The position numbers and the translations under genes were made by a program. This document shows positions 1-7,947 of a DNA stretch of 64,000 nt, in pieces (position 1 is the stretch's first letter; every line of letters begins with the position of its first letter). This DNA comes from Gordonia polyisoprenivorans (lineage in GTDB: Bacteria > Actinomycetota > Actinomycetes > Mycobacteriales > Mycobacteriaceae): assembly GCF_017654315.1 (NCBI RefSeq), contig NZ_CP072203.1, forward strand, positions 1 through 64,000, read 5' to 3'. Under the pieces are notes generated by a model. It saw nothing but the letters and a program-made list of their open reading frames with translations, did not search any database and was not told the DNA's origin.

Positions 1-1
1 G

Positions 2-397
2 GTATCCGCGCTGGGTGCGGTCAGCTATGGCAAGGCGCGGAACCTGGTGGCGCTGGCGCGAGCCGCTTACGACCAGGCGCTCGCAAGCTACGACGTCCTT
101 CTGATGCCGACACTTCCCTACACCGCCTCTGAGCTGCCGGACCGTACGACCATTGATCGTGGTACGTACGTGACCAAGGCACTTGGAATGGTGGTGAACA
201 CCGCCCCGCTGGATGTGACGGGGCATCCGGCTCTGTCGGTGCCGGCCGGTCAGGTCGACGGGTTGCCGGTGGGAATGATGATCATCGGCAAGCACTTCGA
301 TGACGCCACTGTTCTCCGTGCTGGTGCTGCTTTTGAGCGGCTCAGTGGCGGCTTTCCCTCGCCGGCATCGACGCCGGAAACAGCTATCTCGATGTAG
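2..397 (+). CDS. Amidase (amidase-signature family), C-terminal part only
   Basis: The gene enters from the left edge, so its start and catalytic Lys/Ser/Ser residues lie outside the window. The 131 visible residues align along their length with the C-terminus of the second amidase in this window (6300-7874), sharing the stretches TKALGMVVNTAP, DVTGHPALSVPAG and VDGLPVGMMI. By family it would hydrolyse amides made by nitrile hydratase to carboxylic acid and ammonia. The last 27 codons are part of a 1,979-bp repeat and recur behind ahpC. It lies 34 bp upstream of the truncated hemoglobin gene and probably heads the aldoxime-nitrile operon. Confidence 0.85.
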   Translation, partial: VSALGAVSYGKARNLVALARAAYDQALASYDVLLMPTLPYTASELPDRTTIDRGTYVTKALGMVVNTAPLDVTGHPALSVPAGQVDGLPVGMMIIGKHFDDATVLRAGAAFERLSGGFPSPASTPETAISM

Positions 398-431
398 TTC
401 AGCCCATGTCAAAGAGTGAAGGAAACAGCCC

Positions 432-923
432 ATGAGTGAGCAGCAGGATGCTTCGTTGTATGACCGTTTGGGGGGTCTTGAGACGGTCGAGTTTTTGGCT
501 CGGATTCTGGTGACCCGAGCGATTTTAGATCCGACGATCGGCCATGTGTGGAAACACAAGACAGAGGCCGAGATTCAGGAGGAGATCAGCGGGTTCGTCG
601 ATTTCCTGGGTATGCATTGGGGTGGCCCGCAGGTGTATCACGGACCCGACATGGCCACAGCACACCGCGGGATGGGTGTGACCGAGGAATATTGGGACGC
701 CCTATTCAACGACATCGTCACCCCCGCGTACGCCGAGTTCAATCTGCCGGAGCGCGAAGCGAAAGAGATCGACGAATTCCTACGGTCATTCAAGTCCGTG
801 GTCGTCGGTAGCCCCACGTTCCGTGAGGTGCTGGTGGCCAACCCCGACATGAACGTGATGGAGGGCATGAAGAGTGTGGGTGTGGTGTGGCCTGATCCTG
901 GCAAGGTGGTTGCGGGTTCGTAG
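432..923 (+). CDS. Truncated hemoglobin linked to aldoxime dehydratase (copy A)
   Basis: This 163-residue protein begins with the LYDRLGG pre-helix motif of 2-over-2 truncated hemoglobins. The region around residues 69-84 (YHGPDMATAHRGMGVT) matches the proximal-histidine segment of group I members, with His78 as likely heme ligand. A tail of about 35 residues (NPDMNVMEGM onward) extends past the globin fold. GAAGGA lies upstream of the ATG. Such globins bind O2, NO or heme. The neighbouring enzyme works only with ferrous heme, so a role in heme supply, NO/O2 protection or redox poise is inferred. An identical copy lies at 11614-12105. Confidence 0.88.
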   Translation: MSEQQDASLYDRLGGLETVEFLARILVTRAILDPTIGHVWKHKTEAEIQEEISGFVDFLGMHWGGPQVYHGPDMATAHRGMGVTEEYWDALFNDIVTPAYAEFNLPEREAKEIDEFLRSFKSVVVGSPTFREVLVANPDMNVMEGMKSVGVVWPDPGKVVAGS

Positions 924-950
924 CCCGCGTGGAATCGGCTGGTGGTTGGT

Positions 951-1157
951 ATGACTGCTAGAGCGACTGTGGAGGTGTCGCGGTTGTGTGTGGGAGCGGG
1001 GATGTGTTTGGCGGTTGCGCCGGAACATTTTGCTTTCACCGGTGGTGGTCGTGCTGTGGGCACGAAGGACGTGGTGGGTACGGCGGAGTTGCAGTTGGTT
1101 GTTGATGCTGCGAAAGCGTGCCCGGCTCGTGCGATAACGATTACAGACCGCGCGTGA
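951..1157 (+). CDS. Small [3Fe-4S]-type ferredoxin (copy A)
   Basis: This 68-residue protein has cysteines in CVGAGMC and ACPARA, the three-cysteine pattern of actinobacterial [3Fe-4S] ferredoxins that usually serve cytochrome P450s. An in-frame GTG at 942 is possible; ATG 951 gives the usual family N-terminus (ATVEVSRLCVGAG). It lies between the hemoglobin and aldoxime dehydratase genes. No P450 is in the window, so the likely client is the adjacent heme enzyme, which must be ferrous to act; this is inference. Third codon positions are rich in T and G, unlike the C/G-ending codons of most neighbours. An identical copy lies at 12133-12339. Confidence 0.85.
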   Translation: MTARATVEVSRLCVGAGMCLAVAPEHFAFTGGGRAVGTKDVVGTAELQLVVDAAKACPARAITITDRA

Positions 1158-1189
1158 TGCGTGCTTGATGTGAAGAAAGTGTGACGCCT

Positions 1190-2248
1190 GTGGAATCAGC
1201 AATCGACACTCATCTTGTGTGTCCGAGGAGTATTTCCCGTCGTGTTCCTGACGACTATCAGCCGCCGTTCTCAATGTTCGTCGGACGTGCTGACCAGAAG
1301 ATCAAACAGGTCACGATGGCGTATCTGGGGGTGCAGTCGAAGGGCGCAGAACGCCGTGCTGACGCGTTGGCGGCGGTAACGACACTGGTGTCGAGTGTGG
1401 AGGGCCCGGATGGTGCGGGGCATTACGACATCACCCACCATGTCGATAATCAGGGCTACGACAACTACATTGTCGTTGGATATTGGGATGATCCTGATGT
1501 TTTCGGCCGATGGTTGGATTCGGCGGATGTCGAGCAGTGGTGGTCGTCAGAGGATCGCCTATCTGAGCCGGTCGGGTATTTCCGGGAAGTCGTGGCTCCG
1601 CGTGTTGATCAACTGGAGACACTGTATGCGTTCACCGACGAGTTGCCCGGCGTCGGACAACTGATGAACGACATCAGTGGTGACATCAACGAGCACGGCT
1701 ACTGGGGTTCGATGCGTGAACGGATCCCGTTGTCGCAGACGAGTTGGATGCAACCCGCGGGAGAGGACGTCTTACGGATCGTCTCCGGAGACCCAGCCGC
1801 TGGTGGTCGGGTGGTAGTCGCCGGCCATGACAACATTGCGTTGATCCGATCAGGTCAGGACTGGCGTGAAGCCGGAGAACAGGAGCGAGCGCTCTACCTC
1901 GACGAGATCCAGCCCACCCTGCAGCAAGGAATGGACTTCCTGCGTGATCACGGTGCTGAACACGGCTGCTACAGCAACCGTTTGGTACAAAACATCGATA
2001 TCGACGGAAACCCGCTGGACGAAACCTACAACATCGGGCACTGGCGATCATTGGAGAAACTAGAGCGGTGGGCCGAATCCCATCCCACCCACCTACGAAT
2101 CTTCACAACATTCTTCAAAGTTGTCGCCAACCTGGACAAACTCCGGCTCTATCACGAAGTATCAGTATCAGATACCAGTGACCAGATCTTCGAATACATC
2201 AACTGCCATCCGGCCACCGGCCTGATGCGCGACGCCCAGCCGGCCTGA
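1190..2248 (+). CDS. oxd: Aldoxime dehydratase (copy A)
   Basis: A heme enzyme that dehydrates aldoximes (R-CH=NOH) to nitriles, the first step of the aldoxime-nitrile pathway. The 352-residue sequence follows Rhodococcus OxdRE/OxdRG closely, beginning MESAIDTHL and containing WGSMRER, ALIRSGQDW, PTHLRIF and RLYHEVSVSD. By that alignment His301 is the proximal heme ligand (His299 in OxdRE), His322 the catalytic histidine (His320), and the Arg in MRER and the Ser in IRSGQ the other active-site residues. GTG 1190 is chosen over GTG 1181 because relatives start there and GAAAG sits about 10 bases upstream. The next gene, 57 bp on, is the nitrile hydratase that would use its product. Confidence 0.95.
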   Translation: MESAIDTHLVCPRSISRRVPDDYQPPFSMFVGRADQKIKQVTMAYLGVQSKGAERRADALAAVTTLVSSVEGPDGAGHYDITHHVDNQGYDNYIVVGYWDDPDVFGRWLDSADVEQWWSSEDRLSEPVGYFREVVAPRVDQLETLYAFTDELPGVGQLMNDISGDINEHGYWGSMRERIPLSQTSWMQPAGEDVLRIVSGDPAAGGRVVVAGHDNIALIRSGQDWREAGEQERALYLDEIQPTLQQGMDFLRDHGAEHGCYSNRLVQNIDIDGNPLDETYNIGHWRSLEKLERWAESHPTHLRIFTTFFKVVANLDKLRLYHEVSVSDTSDQIFEYINCHPATGLMRDAQPA

Positions 2249-2305
2249 TACCCGACAACCAACCCACCACAACCCAACCAACCGTCAATCAGTGAGGAGA
2301 ACAGT

Positions 2306-3001
2306 ATGAATGGTGTATTCGATCTGGGTGGGACCGACGGTCTCGGCCCAGTTGCCGTTGTCGAGGATGAACCGATTTTCCGGGCAGAGTGGGAAAAGCC
2401 GATGTTCACGATGTTTTCCGCGTGCTTCCGCGCGGGATTCTTCGGCGTCGACTCCTTCCGCCACGGCATCGAGAAGATGGACCCGGCAACCTATTTGAAG
2501 GCCCCCTACTACGAACACTGGTTGTTCACGATCGAGAACGCCAGCATCGCCGCCGGGGCCGTCGACCCGGAGGAGCTCGATCGTCGTACCGAGTACTACC
2601 TGAAGAATCCCGATGCTCCGCTACCCGAGCACGAGCAGTCACAAGAGCTCATCGACTTCGTCAACGCAGTGGTGCCGGCCGGCGCTCCGGCGGCGCGGGA
2701 GACCGACAAGGTGGCTCGCTTCTCGGTGGGCGACGTGGCTCGCGTGATCGATGTGAGCCCGTATGGCCACACCCGTCGTGCCCGTTACGTGCGCGGCAAG
2801 GTGGGCACCGTGATCGCCCATCACGGTTCATTCATCTACCCCGATACCGCGGGCAATGGACTCGGGGAGAATCCCGAGCATGTGTACACGCTGAAGTTCA
2901 CCGCAGAAGAGCTGTGGGGCGCAGAGGCCGCCGACCCGAACGGAACGGTGTGCTTCGACGTCTGGGACCCCTACCTCGAACTGATCACCGAAGGAGCATG
3001 A
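2306..3001 (+). CDS. nhhB: Cobalt-type nitrile hydratase, beta subunit
   Basis: Beta subunit of the heterodimeric enzyme that hydrates nitriles to amides in the cytoplasm. Its 231 residues begin [16 protein letters not shown], a standard beta start, and end with the SH3-like C-terminal domain ([23 protein letters not shown]). The arginine near residue 52 (DSFR) and that in the TRRARY stretch are kept; in the family these hydrogen-bond to the oxidised cysteines of the alpha metal site. The beta-before-alpha order is typical of cobalt-type operons. AGGAG precedes the ATG at good spacing. The 1,979-bp repeat stops just upstream, so this gene is single copy. Confidence 0.95.
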   Translation: MNGVFDLGGTDGLGPVAVVEDEPIFRAEWEKPMFTMFSACFRAGFFGVDSFRHGIEKMDPATYLKAPYYEHWLFTIENASIAAGAVDPEELDRRTEYYLKNPDAPLPEHEQSQELIDFVNAVVPAGAPAARETDKVARFSVGDVARVIDVSPYGHTRRARYVRGKVGTVIAHHGSFIYPDTAGNGLGENPEHVYTLKFTAEELWGAEAADPNGTVCFDVWDPYLELITEGA

Positions 3002-3003
3002 GC

Positions 3004-3606
3004 ATGAGTTTTTCTACCCCCAGTCAAGAAGAGATCGCCGCGCGCGTCAAGGCGCTGGAATCGATGCTGATCGAGAAGGGCGTGATGACCACGTCCATGG
3101 TCGATCGCATCGTCGACATCTACGAGAACGAGGTGGGTCCGCAGCTGGGCGCAAAGGTCGTCGCCAAGGCGTGGGCAGATCCGGAGTTCAAGGCCAAGCT
3201 CGTCGCCGATGCCACCGAGGCGTGCAAGGAACTCGGCATCAGCGGGCTGCAGGGCGAGGACATGGTGGTGCTCGAGGACACCGATACCTTGCATCATGCC
3301 ATCGTGTGCACACTGTGCTCGTGCTACCCGTGGCCCGTACTCGGCTTGCCGCCCAACTGGTACAAGGATCCGCAGTACCGGGCCCGCATCGTGCGTGAAC
3401 CACGCAAGGTCCTCGCCGAGGACTTCGGCTACTCGGTGCCCGAGTCGGTGGAGATCCAGATCTGGGACTCCAGTTCGGAGATGCGCTATTGGGTTCTGCC
3501 CCAGCGGCCCGCCGGCACCGACGGGTGGACCGAGGAGCAGCTGGCCGAGCTGGTGACGCGCGACTCGATGATCGGAGTCGGACCAGTGAAGGCTGCCGCG
3601 GCATGA
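3004..3606 (+). CDS. nhhA: Cobalt-type nitrile hydratase, alpha subunit
   Basis: Metal-binding catalytic subunit, 200 residues. The claw motif at residues 102-107 is CTLCSC followed by Tyr; Thr at the second position marks low-spin cobalt(III) enzymes, whereas iron enzymes have Ser. In the family Cys105 and Cys107 become sulfinic and sulfenic acids. ATG 3004 is preferred to ATG 2998 because AAGGAG (2991-2996) is spaced correctly only for 3004. The stop overlaps the activator start (ATGA), so the two are translationally coupled. Its metal should come through NhlF (4143-5255) and be delivered by the downstream activator. Confidence 0.96.
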   Translation: MSFSTPSQEEIAARVKALESMLIEKGVMTTSMVDRIVDIYENEVGPQLGAKVVAKAWADPEFKAKLVADATEACKELGISGLQGEDMVVLEDTDTLHHAIVCTLCSCYPWPVLGLPPNWYKDPQYRARIVREPRKVLAEDFGYSVPESVEIQIWDSSSEMRYWVLPQRPAGTDGWTEEQLAELVTRDSMIGVGPVKAAAA

Positions 3607-4016
3607 GCGCCGCAGCGCCCGAAGCCGATCAGCGCGCAGCCATCGAGGACCTCGTCTGCGATCTCCCCGGGGCCCGCGAAGGTGAGCTCTCGTTCGAGTA
3701 TCCTTGGCAGATAAGGGCGTTCGCGCTTGCTGTGGTCGCTCACCAGAACGGGAAGTACGAGTGGACTCAGTTCCAGGGAGCATTGATCGCCTCCATCCAG
3801 GAATGGGAGACCTCGGTCGGCGATCTGTCCGACGAGTCGTGGTCGTACTACCAACACTGGGTGACCGCCCTGGAGCAGGTACTCGCCGAGAAAGGCACCC
3901 TCTCCACCGACGAGTTCGAGAAGAAGACCGCAGAGGTTCTCGCGACTCCGGCAAACCGTAATCATCACCACGCAGTTCTCGAGCCGATTGCGATCGACAA
4001 AGCAACTGCTTCCTGA
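3603..4016 (+). CDS. nhhG: Cobalt nitrile hydratase activator / subunit-swapping chaperone
   Basis: A 137-residue protein of the NhlE/NhhG (P14K) family, distantly related to the beta-subunit N-terminus. Family signs are the stretches [19 protein letters not shown] and WTQFQGALI. In Rhodococcus rhodochrous the homologue carries a cobalt-loaded alpha subunit and exchanges it into apo-enzyme (self-subunit swapping). The start ATG 3603 overlaps the alpha stop. A His/Asn-rich stretch (NRNHHH) near the C-terminus could bind metal; that is inference. A strong hairpin follows 23 bp after the stop. Confidence 0.85.
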   Translation: MSAAAPEADQRAAIEDLVCDLPGAREGELSFEYPWQIRAFALAVVAHQNGKYEWTQFQGALIASIQEWETSVGDLSDESWSYYQHWVTALEQVLAEKGTLSTDEFEKKTAEVLATPANRNHHHAVLEPIAIDKATAS

Positions 4017-4038
4017 GTCCAAAGCTCTTCCGAGGGTT

Positions 4039-4079
4039 CGCGTGCCGGCCATACTGTTCCCATTCATGGTCGGCACGCG
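4039..4079 (+). terminator. Hairpin between nhhG and the cobalt transporter gene
   Basis: Fourteen-base arms (4039-4052 and 4066-4079) pair with one G-T wobble around a 13-base loop. No U-tract follows. It could be a terminator or attenuator lowering transporter transcription relative to the nitrile hydratase genes. Confidence 0.6.
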
Positions 4080-4142
4080 TCATCGGTATGTCCCGAGTCC
4101 GGCGGTTCGTTTCACACGAACGCGCAAGTGCAGGAGAATCAC

Positions 4143-5255
4143 ATGGCCCAAGTCAATTCGGTGGCGGCGTCGAAAAAACCGACGAAGCGGTGGGGTACCA
4201 GAGACTACCTTGATGCCGGCATCCAGCTCAGCGTGGTGGCCGTCATGCACGTCGTCGCTTTCGGCGTTCTTTTCTCGGTGGTCGTGCCGCATCACTATCA
4301 GCTCGGCACCCAGGTTTTCACTGTCGGATTAGCATTTACCGCTTACGTCTTCGGACTGCGTCACGCTTTCGATGCCGATCACATCGCGGCCATTGACAAC
4401 ACCACGCGGAAGCTGATGAACGATGGTAAGCGACCGAAGTCCGTGGGCTTCTGGTTTGCGATGGGCCACTCAACCATCGTTTTCGTTCTGGCGATCATGG
4501 TGATCATCGGAACTCGTGCGGTCGCGGCCCTCACCAACGACGACTCCCCCATACGACATGCCCTGGGCACCATCAGCACACTGGCGTCCGGAGGCTTCCT
4601 CTATCTGATCGCGCTGATCAATGTCGTTGCTTTGATCGCTATCTGGCGTGTTTTCCGCAGTATGCGCGCGGGCCACTTCGATAATGATGAATTGGAATCC
4701 GCGCTCAACGCGCGCGGCTTCTTGGCACGTGTGCTGAATCCTTTGATGCGCCGCATTTCCCGGCCCATCCAGGTGTATCCGGTTGGTGTGTTGTTCGGCT
4801 TGGGCTTTGACACCGCAACCGAGGTTGCCCTGTTGGCGTTGGCCGGTACCGGTGCGGTCGCGGGTCTGCCGTGGTACGCGATCCTGGTACTACCACTACT
4901 CTTTGCCAGCGGCATGAGCTTGATGGACACCGTTGACGGCATGTTCATGACGGTCGCCTACGACTGGGCATTCTCACATCCGGCTCGAAAGATCTACTAC
5001 AACCTCACCATCACCGGACTGTCGGTCGCGGTGGCATTCCTGATCGGCACCATCGAGATGATCAGCGTATTGCATGATGACTTGGGCTGGAATGACGCAG
5101 TGACCGAGTGGATCAGCGGTATTGATCTCAATACCGCGGGCATCGCCATCGTGATCATGTTCGTCGTTGCTTGGCTCGTTGCCGTGGCGTATTGGAAGAT
5201 CGGGAAAGTCGAGTCGAAATTGAATGTAGCACCCACCGGGCAATCAGCACCCTAG
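4143..5255 (+). CDS. nhlF: Cobalt transporter of the NiCoT family
   Basis: A 370-residue membrane protein with all NiCoT signatures: RHAFDADHI at residues 73-81, FAMGHSTIV in the next helices, LGFDTATE, and GMSLMDTVDG. These mark single-component Ni2+/Co2+ permeases; beside a cobalt nitrile hydratase it corresponds to NhlF of R. rhodochrous J1. ATG 4143 is chosen because AGGAG (4132-4136) sits six bases upstream; an in-frame start at 4128 lacks a site. Codon use looks less GC-rich than in downstream genes. A hairpin separates it from nhhG, so it may be expressed at a lower level. Confidence 0.95.
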   Translation: MAQVNSVAASKKPTKRWGTRDYLDAGIQLSVVAVMHVVAFGVLFSVVVPHHYQLGTQVFTVGLAFTAYVFGLRHAFDADHIAAIDNTTRKLMNDGKRPKSVGFWFAMGHSTIVFVLAIMVIIGTRAVAALTNDDSPIRHALGTISTLASGGFLYLIALINVVALIAIWRVFRSMRAGHFDNDELESALNARGFLARVLNPLMRRISRPIQVYPVGVLFGLGFDTATEVALLALAGTGAVAGLPWYAILVLPLLFASGMSLMDTVDGMFMTVAYDWAFSHPARKIYYNLTITGLSVAVAFLIGTIEMISVLHDDLGWNDAVTEWISGIDLNTAGIAIVIMFVVAWLVAVAYWKIGKVESKLNVAPTGQSAP

Positions 5256-5343
5256 ATATCGACCCGGCTGGTTATCGTCCCAGTAAAACTGTCACGCCGG
5301 CTGTTTCAGCCGAGTAGGCCGTGGCAAGCGGAGGGAACCACAA

Positions 5344-5766
5344 ATGAAAGTTCTTTACACCACAGATGCATTGGCCACCGGTGACGGTCGAGAAGGTCAT
5401 GGCCGCTCGGGTGATGGTGTTCTCGATGTCACCCTCGGCTTACCGACCGGAATGGGCGGCTCGGGTAAGGGCACCAATCCCGAGCAGTTGTTCGCCGTCG
5501 GATACGCGGCGTGTTATCACAACGCGTTGCGCATCGTCGGGCGGCAAGCCAAGGCCGACATCACCGATTCTGCGGTTGGCGCACAGGTCACCCTCGGGCA
5601 GACAGAAGAGGGTGACTATCAGCTCGCGGTGATCCTGGAGGTCTCGTTGCCCAATCTCGACGCCTCGACCGCCCGCGAACTCGCCGACCAGGCACACCAG
5701 ATGTGCCCGTACTCGCGGGCGACCCGCGGGAACATCGATGTAGAGGTCACCCTCGTGTCCGAGTAG
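5344..5766 (+). CDS. ohr: Organic hydroperoxide resistance protein (Ohr/OsmC family)
   Basis: A 140-residue thiol peroxidase that reduces organic hydroperoxides. Both reactive cysteines are visible, in GYAACYHNAL and QMCPYSRATRG, and the N-terminus LYTTDALATGDGREGHGRS is typical of Ohr. It resembles the second Ohr at 60902-61324, but has no ohrR partner nearby. GGAGGGAA lies upstream of the ATG. Its position between the two nitrile hydratase gene sets suggests a protective role for the oxidation-sensitive enzymes or a need created by the substrate; this is inference. Confidence 0.9.
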   Translation: MKVLYTTDALATGDGREGHGRSGDGVLDVTLGLPTGMGGSGKGTNPEQLFAVGYAACYHNALRIVGRQAKADITDSAVGAQVTLGQTEEGDYQLAVILEVSLPNLDASTARELADQAHQMCPYSRATRGNIDVEVTLVSE

Positions 5767-5833
5767 ACAATCCGGCCGGTGGCGGTGGTCCGCCGAGGTC
5801 ACCAAACCGGACCACCGCACCACAGGCTCGCAA

Positions 5834-5909
5834 CAAAGCCCGTACCCACGCTGATGACGGCGCGTCTCGCTTCCCCGAGACCGCCCCGTCGGCGCAGGTA
5901 CGGGCTTTG
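5834..5909. terminator. Nested stem-loop after ohr
   Basis: Outer arms of 13 bases (5834-5846 and 5897-5909) are perfectly complementary. Inside are shorter pairs (GACGG with CCGTC, GTCTCG with CGAGAC), giving a branched 76-base structure. It lies 67 bp after ohr in a 534-bp gene-free stretch. It could end the first operon or act as an RNA element before the second. Confidence 0.5.
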
Positions 5910-5940
5910 CTGTCGTGTGGCAGAGTGGGCGGTGGGACCA

Positions 5941-5987
5941 TCCACATCTCGTGGACGTGTTGATACTTATTGACATGTGATCCACAT
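5941..5987. promoter_or_regulatory. Possible operator region upstream of the iron nitrile hydratase operon
   Basis: TCCACAT occurs at 5941-5947 and 5981-5987, and its complement ATGTGGA at 6196-6202. The second site sits in a small palindrome, ATGTG-ATC-CACAT (5975-5987). These repeated half-sites in the long leader before the amidase could bind a regulator. None of the known nitrile-cluster regulators is encoded in the window. The rest of 5767-6299 holds the hairpin at 5834-5909 and no convincing gene. Confidence 0.35.
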
Positions 5988-6299
5988 CGCACTACATTTC
6001 CCTCTGTGGCACTACGTACACCCTTGGCAGCCGGCTGGGGTGAGGCCGAGGCGATCCGCGCAACAACTGCGAGAGGTTCGCCCATCGCGTCTTCGCAACC
6101 CTCGTGATTCTGCAATCATGTTGTGCGCGAACGTAATACACAATCCCGAAACATGATTCTCCATGCCGGTTACGGCGGCGAAACGCGTTCTTTACATGTG
6201 GATATGTCGATACGTGTTGACGCGAAGTCGAAGGGATTCGTAGCCTCGTTGACACCAGCCAAACCCCACGCGGGCCTCACCTTGAACTCAGGAGATCTC

Positions 6300-7874
6300 A
6301 TGACGGTTCGACGCCCCGATGTCGATGACATTGCCGTTGCAGCTCAACACTTCGGGATCACTGTTGACGAGTCCGACCGAGCTGAACTCGTCGACCTCGT
6401 CGACGGAGCTTTGGGATCATACGACGTGGTGGAGGACCTGTACGCCGAGTGCGCCGCGCCGACGACGCCCCTCCGGGACTACACGATCGCCGAGTCGGGA
6501 GAGTCAAATCCGTTGGGCGCGTGGTACGTCACCACGTCGATCAGGTCGGAGAACCCGGCCGACGATCGGCTCGCGGGTCGTCGCGTGGCCATCAAGGACA
6601 ACGTGGCCGTCGCCGGGGTGCCGATGATGAATGGTTCACGATCCTTGGAAGGTTTCGTGCCGGCACGGGACGCGACCGTCGTCTCGCGGCTCCTCGACGC
6701 CGGAGCCGACATCGTCGGCAAGTCCGTATGCGAGGACCTGTGTTTCTCTGGTTCGAGTTTCACCCCGGCGACGGGCCCGGTGCGTAATCCCTGGGATCGT
6801 GACCGCGAAGCCGGGGGCTCGTCGGGTGGGAGTGCGGCGCTCGTGGCCAGCGGTGAGGTCGATCTCGCGATCGGTGGCGACCAGGGCGGATCGGTCCGCA
6901 TTCCGGCCGCGTTCTGCGGAGTGGTCGGGCACAAGCCAACCTTCGGCCTGGTTCCCTACACAGGTGCGTTCCCCATCGAGCGCACCATCGATCATCTCGG
7001 TCCGATCGCACCCACCGTCGAAGACGCGGCGCTGATGCTCTCGGTCCTGGCGGGTTCGGACGGACACGATCCGCGCCAGGCGGGCGACGTCGTCGTCGCG
7101 GACTACGTGAGCGGTCTCGCTCGGGGTATCGGAGGTGTTCGGATCGGCGTCGTCGAGCAGGGCTTTGGTCAGGCCTCGTCGCAGCCGGAGGTCGACGCCA
7201 CCGTGCGGGCGGCTGTGCAGCAATGCTCCGATGCCGGTGCTATCGTCGAATCCGTAAGTATCCCTTGGCATCTCGATGCATTTCACATATGGAATGTGAT
7301 AGCCACCGACGGCGCGGCATACCAGATGCTCGATGGAAACGGGTACGGCCTCAACGCCGGCGGACTCTATGACCCGGAGCAGATGGAGTTCTTCGCCCGG
7401 CAGCGTGTGCGCAACGCCGATCAGTTGTCGGAGACGGTGAAACTCGTTGCGCTGTGCGGCTATCACGGCGTCTCCGAGCTCGCCGCGACCGTCTATGCCA
7501 AGGCGCGAAATCTGGTTCCGATCGCTCGCGCGGCGTACGACGACGCGCTCGCCGAGTACGACGTCCTGGTGATGCCCACCGTGCCCTACGCGGCGACAGA
7601 GCTGCCGGACCTGGCGAGCATCGACCGCGGTACCTACCTCACCAAAGCCTTGGGGATGGTGGTCAACACCGCTCCCTTCGACGTCACCGGACATCCCGCG
7701 CTCTCGGTTCCCGCCGGACTGGTGGACGGACTCCCGGTGGGCATGATGATCGCCGGCAAGCACCATGATGACGCCACGGTCCTGCGAGTCGGACACGCCT
7801 TCGAGCAACTACGTGGCGACCTCGGCGTACCGGCGATTCGCCGGACGACCGCCAGTGAGTTTGCGTCTGCCTGA
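6300..7874 (+). CDS. Amidase (enantioselective, amidase-signature family)
   Basis: A 524-residue enzyme hydrolysing amides to acids and ammonia, the last step of the nitrile pathway. The amidase-signature triad is visible: Lys99 in AIKDN, the cis-Ser at 174 in GGSSGGS, and nucleophile Ser198 in GGDQGGSVR. It resembles the Rhodococcus N-771 amidase beside the iron nitrile hydratase, including HLGPIAPTV and HLDAFHIWNVIATDG. ATG 6300 is preferred to in-frame starts further upstream because it has GGAG before it and matches the homologous N-terminus. It leads the iron nitrile hydratase genes, 73 bp before the alpha subunit. Confidence 0.95.
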   Translation: MTVRRPDVDDIAVAAQHFGITVDESDRAELVDLVDGALGSYDVVEDLYAECAAPTTPLRDYTIAESGESNPLGAWYVTTSIRSENPADDRLAGRRVAIKDNVAVAGVPMMNGSRSLEGFVPARDATVVSRLLDAGADIVGKSVCEDLCFSGSSFTPATGPVRNPWDRDREAGGSSGGSAALVASGEVDLAIGGDQGGSVRIPAAFCGVVGHKPTFGLVPYTGAFPIERTIDHLGPIAPTVEDAALMLSVLAGSDGHDPRQAGDVVVADYVSGLARGIGGVRIGVVEQGFGQASSQPEVDATVRAAVQQCSDAGAIVESVSIPWHLDAFHIWNVIATDGAAYQMLDGNGYGLNAGGLYDPEQMEFFARQRVRNADQLSETVKLVALCGYHGVSELAATVYAKARNLVPIARAAYDDALAEYDVLVMPTVPYAATELPDLASIDRGTYLTKALGMVVNTAPFDVTGHPALSVPAGLVDGLPVGMMIAGKHHDDATVLRVGHAFEQLRGDLGVPAIRRTTASEFASA

Positions 7875-7947
7875 AAAGAACACGGACAGAGGTGGTTTCA
7901 CCGTTGTCCTTCCGTAAGTGTCAGCCCAACAGTTGAAAGGTTCACCA

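Larger units (their letters stand above)
315..2293. repeat. Large direct repeat, copy A (1,979 bp)
   Basis: This block recurs at 11497-13475 in the same orientation, offset by 11,182 bp. It carries the last 83 bp of the upstream amidase, the truncated hemoglobin, the ferredoxin and aldoxime dehydratase. It ends 12 bp before the nitrile hydratase beta start codon, just before its AGGAG ribosome binding site. Only two base differences were seen, at 338 and 352, both in the amidase tail; no difference was found in the three complete genes. Confidence 0.95.

Noticed and set aside
315..2293. Composite transposon formed by the large direct repeats
   Set aside because: The repeats contain metabolic genes only; no transposase, terminal inverted repeats or target duplication was seen.
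5747..6115. 122-codon minus-strand frame between ohr and the amidase
   Set aside because: It covers the nested hairpin and operator-like sites, with no ribosome binding site or recognisable protein.
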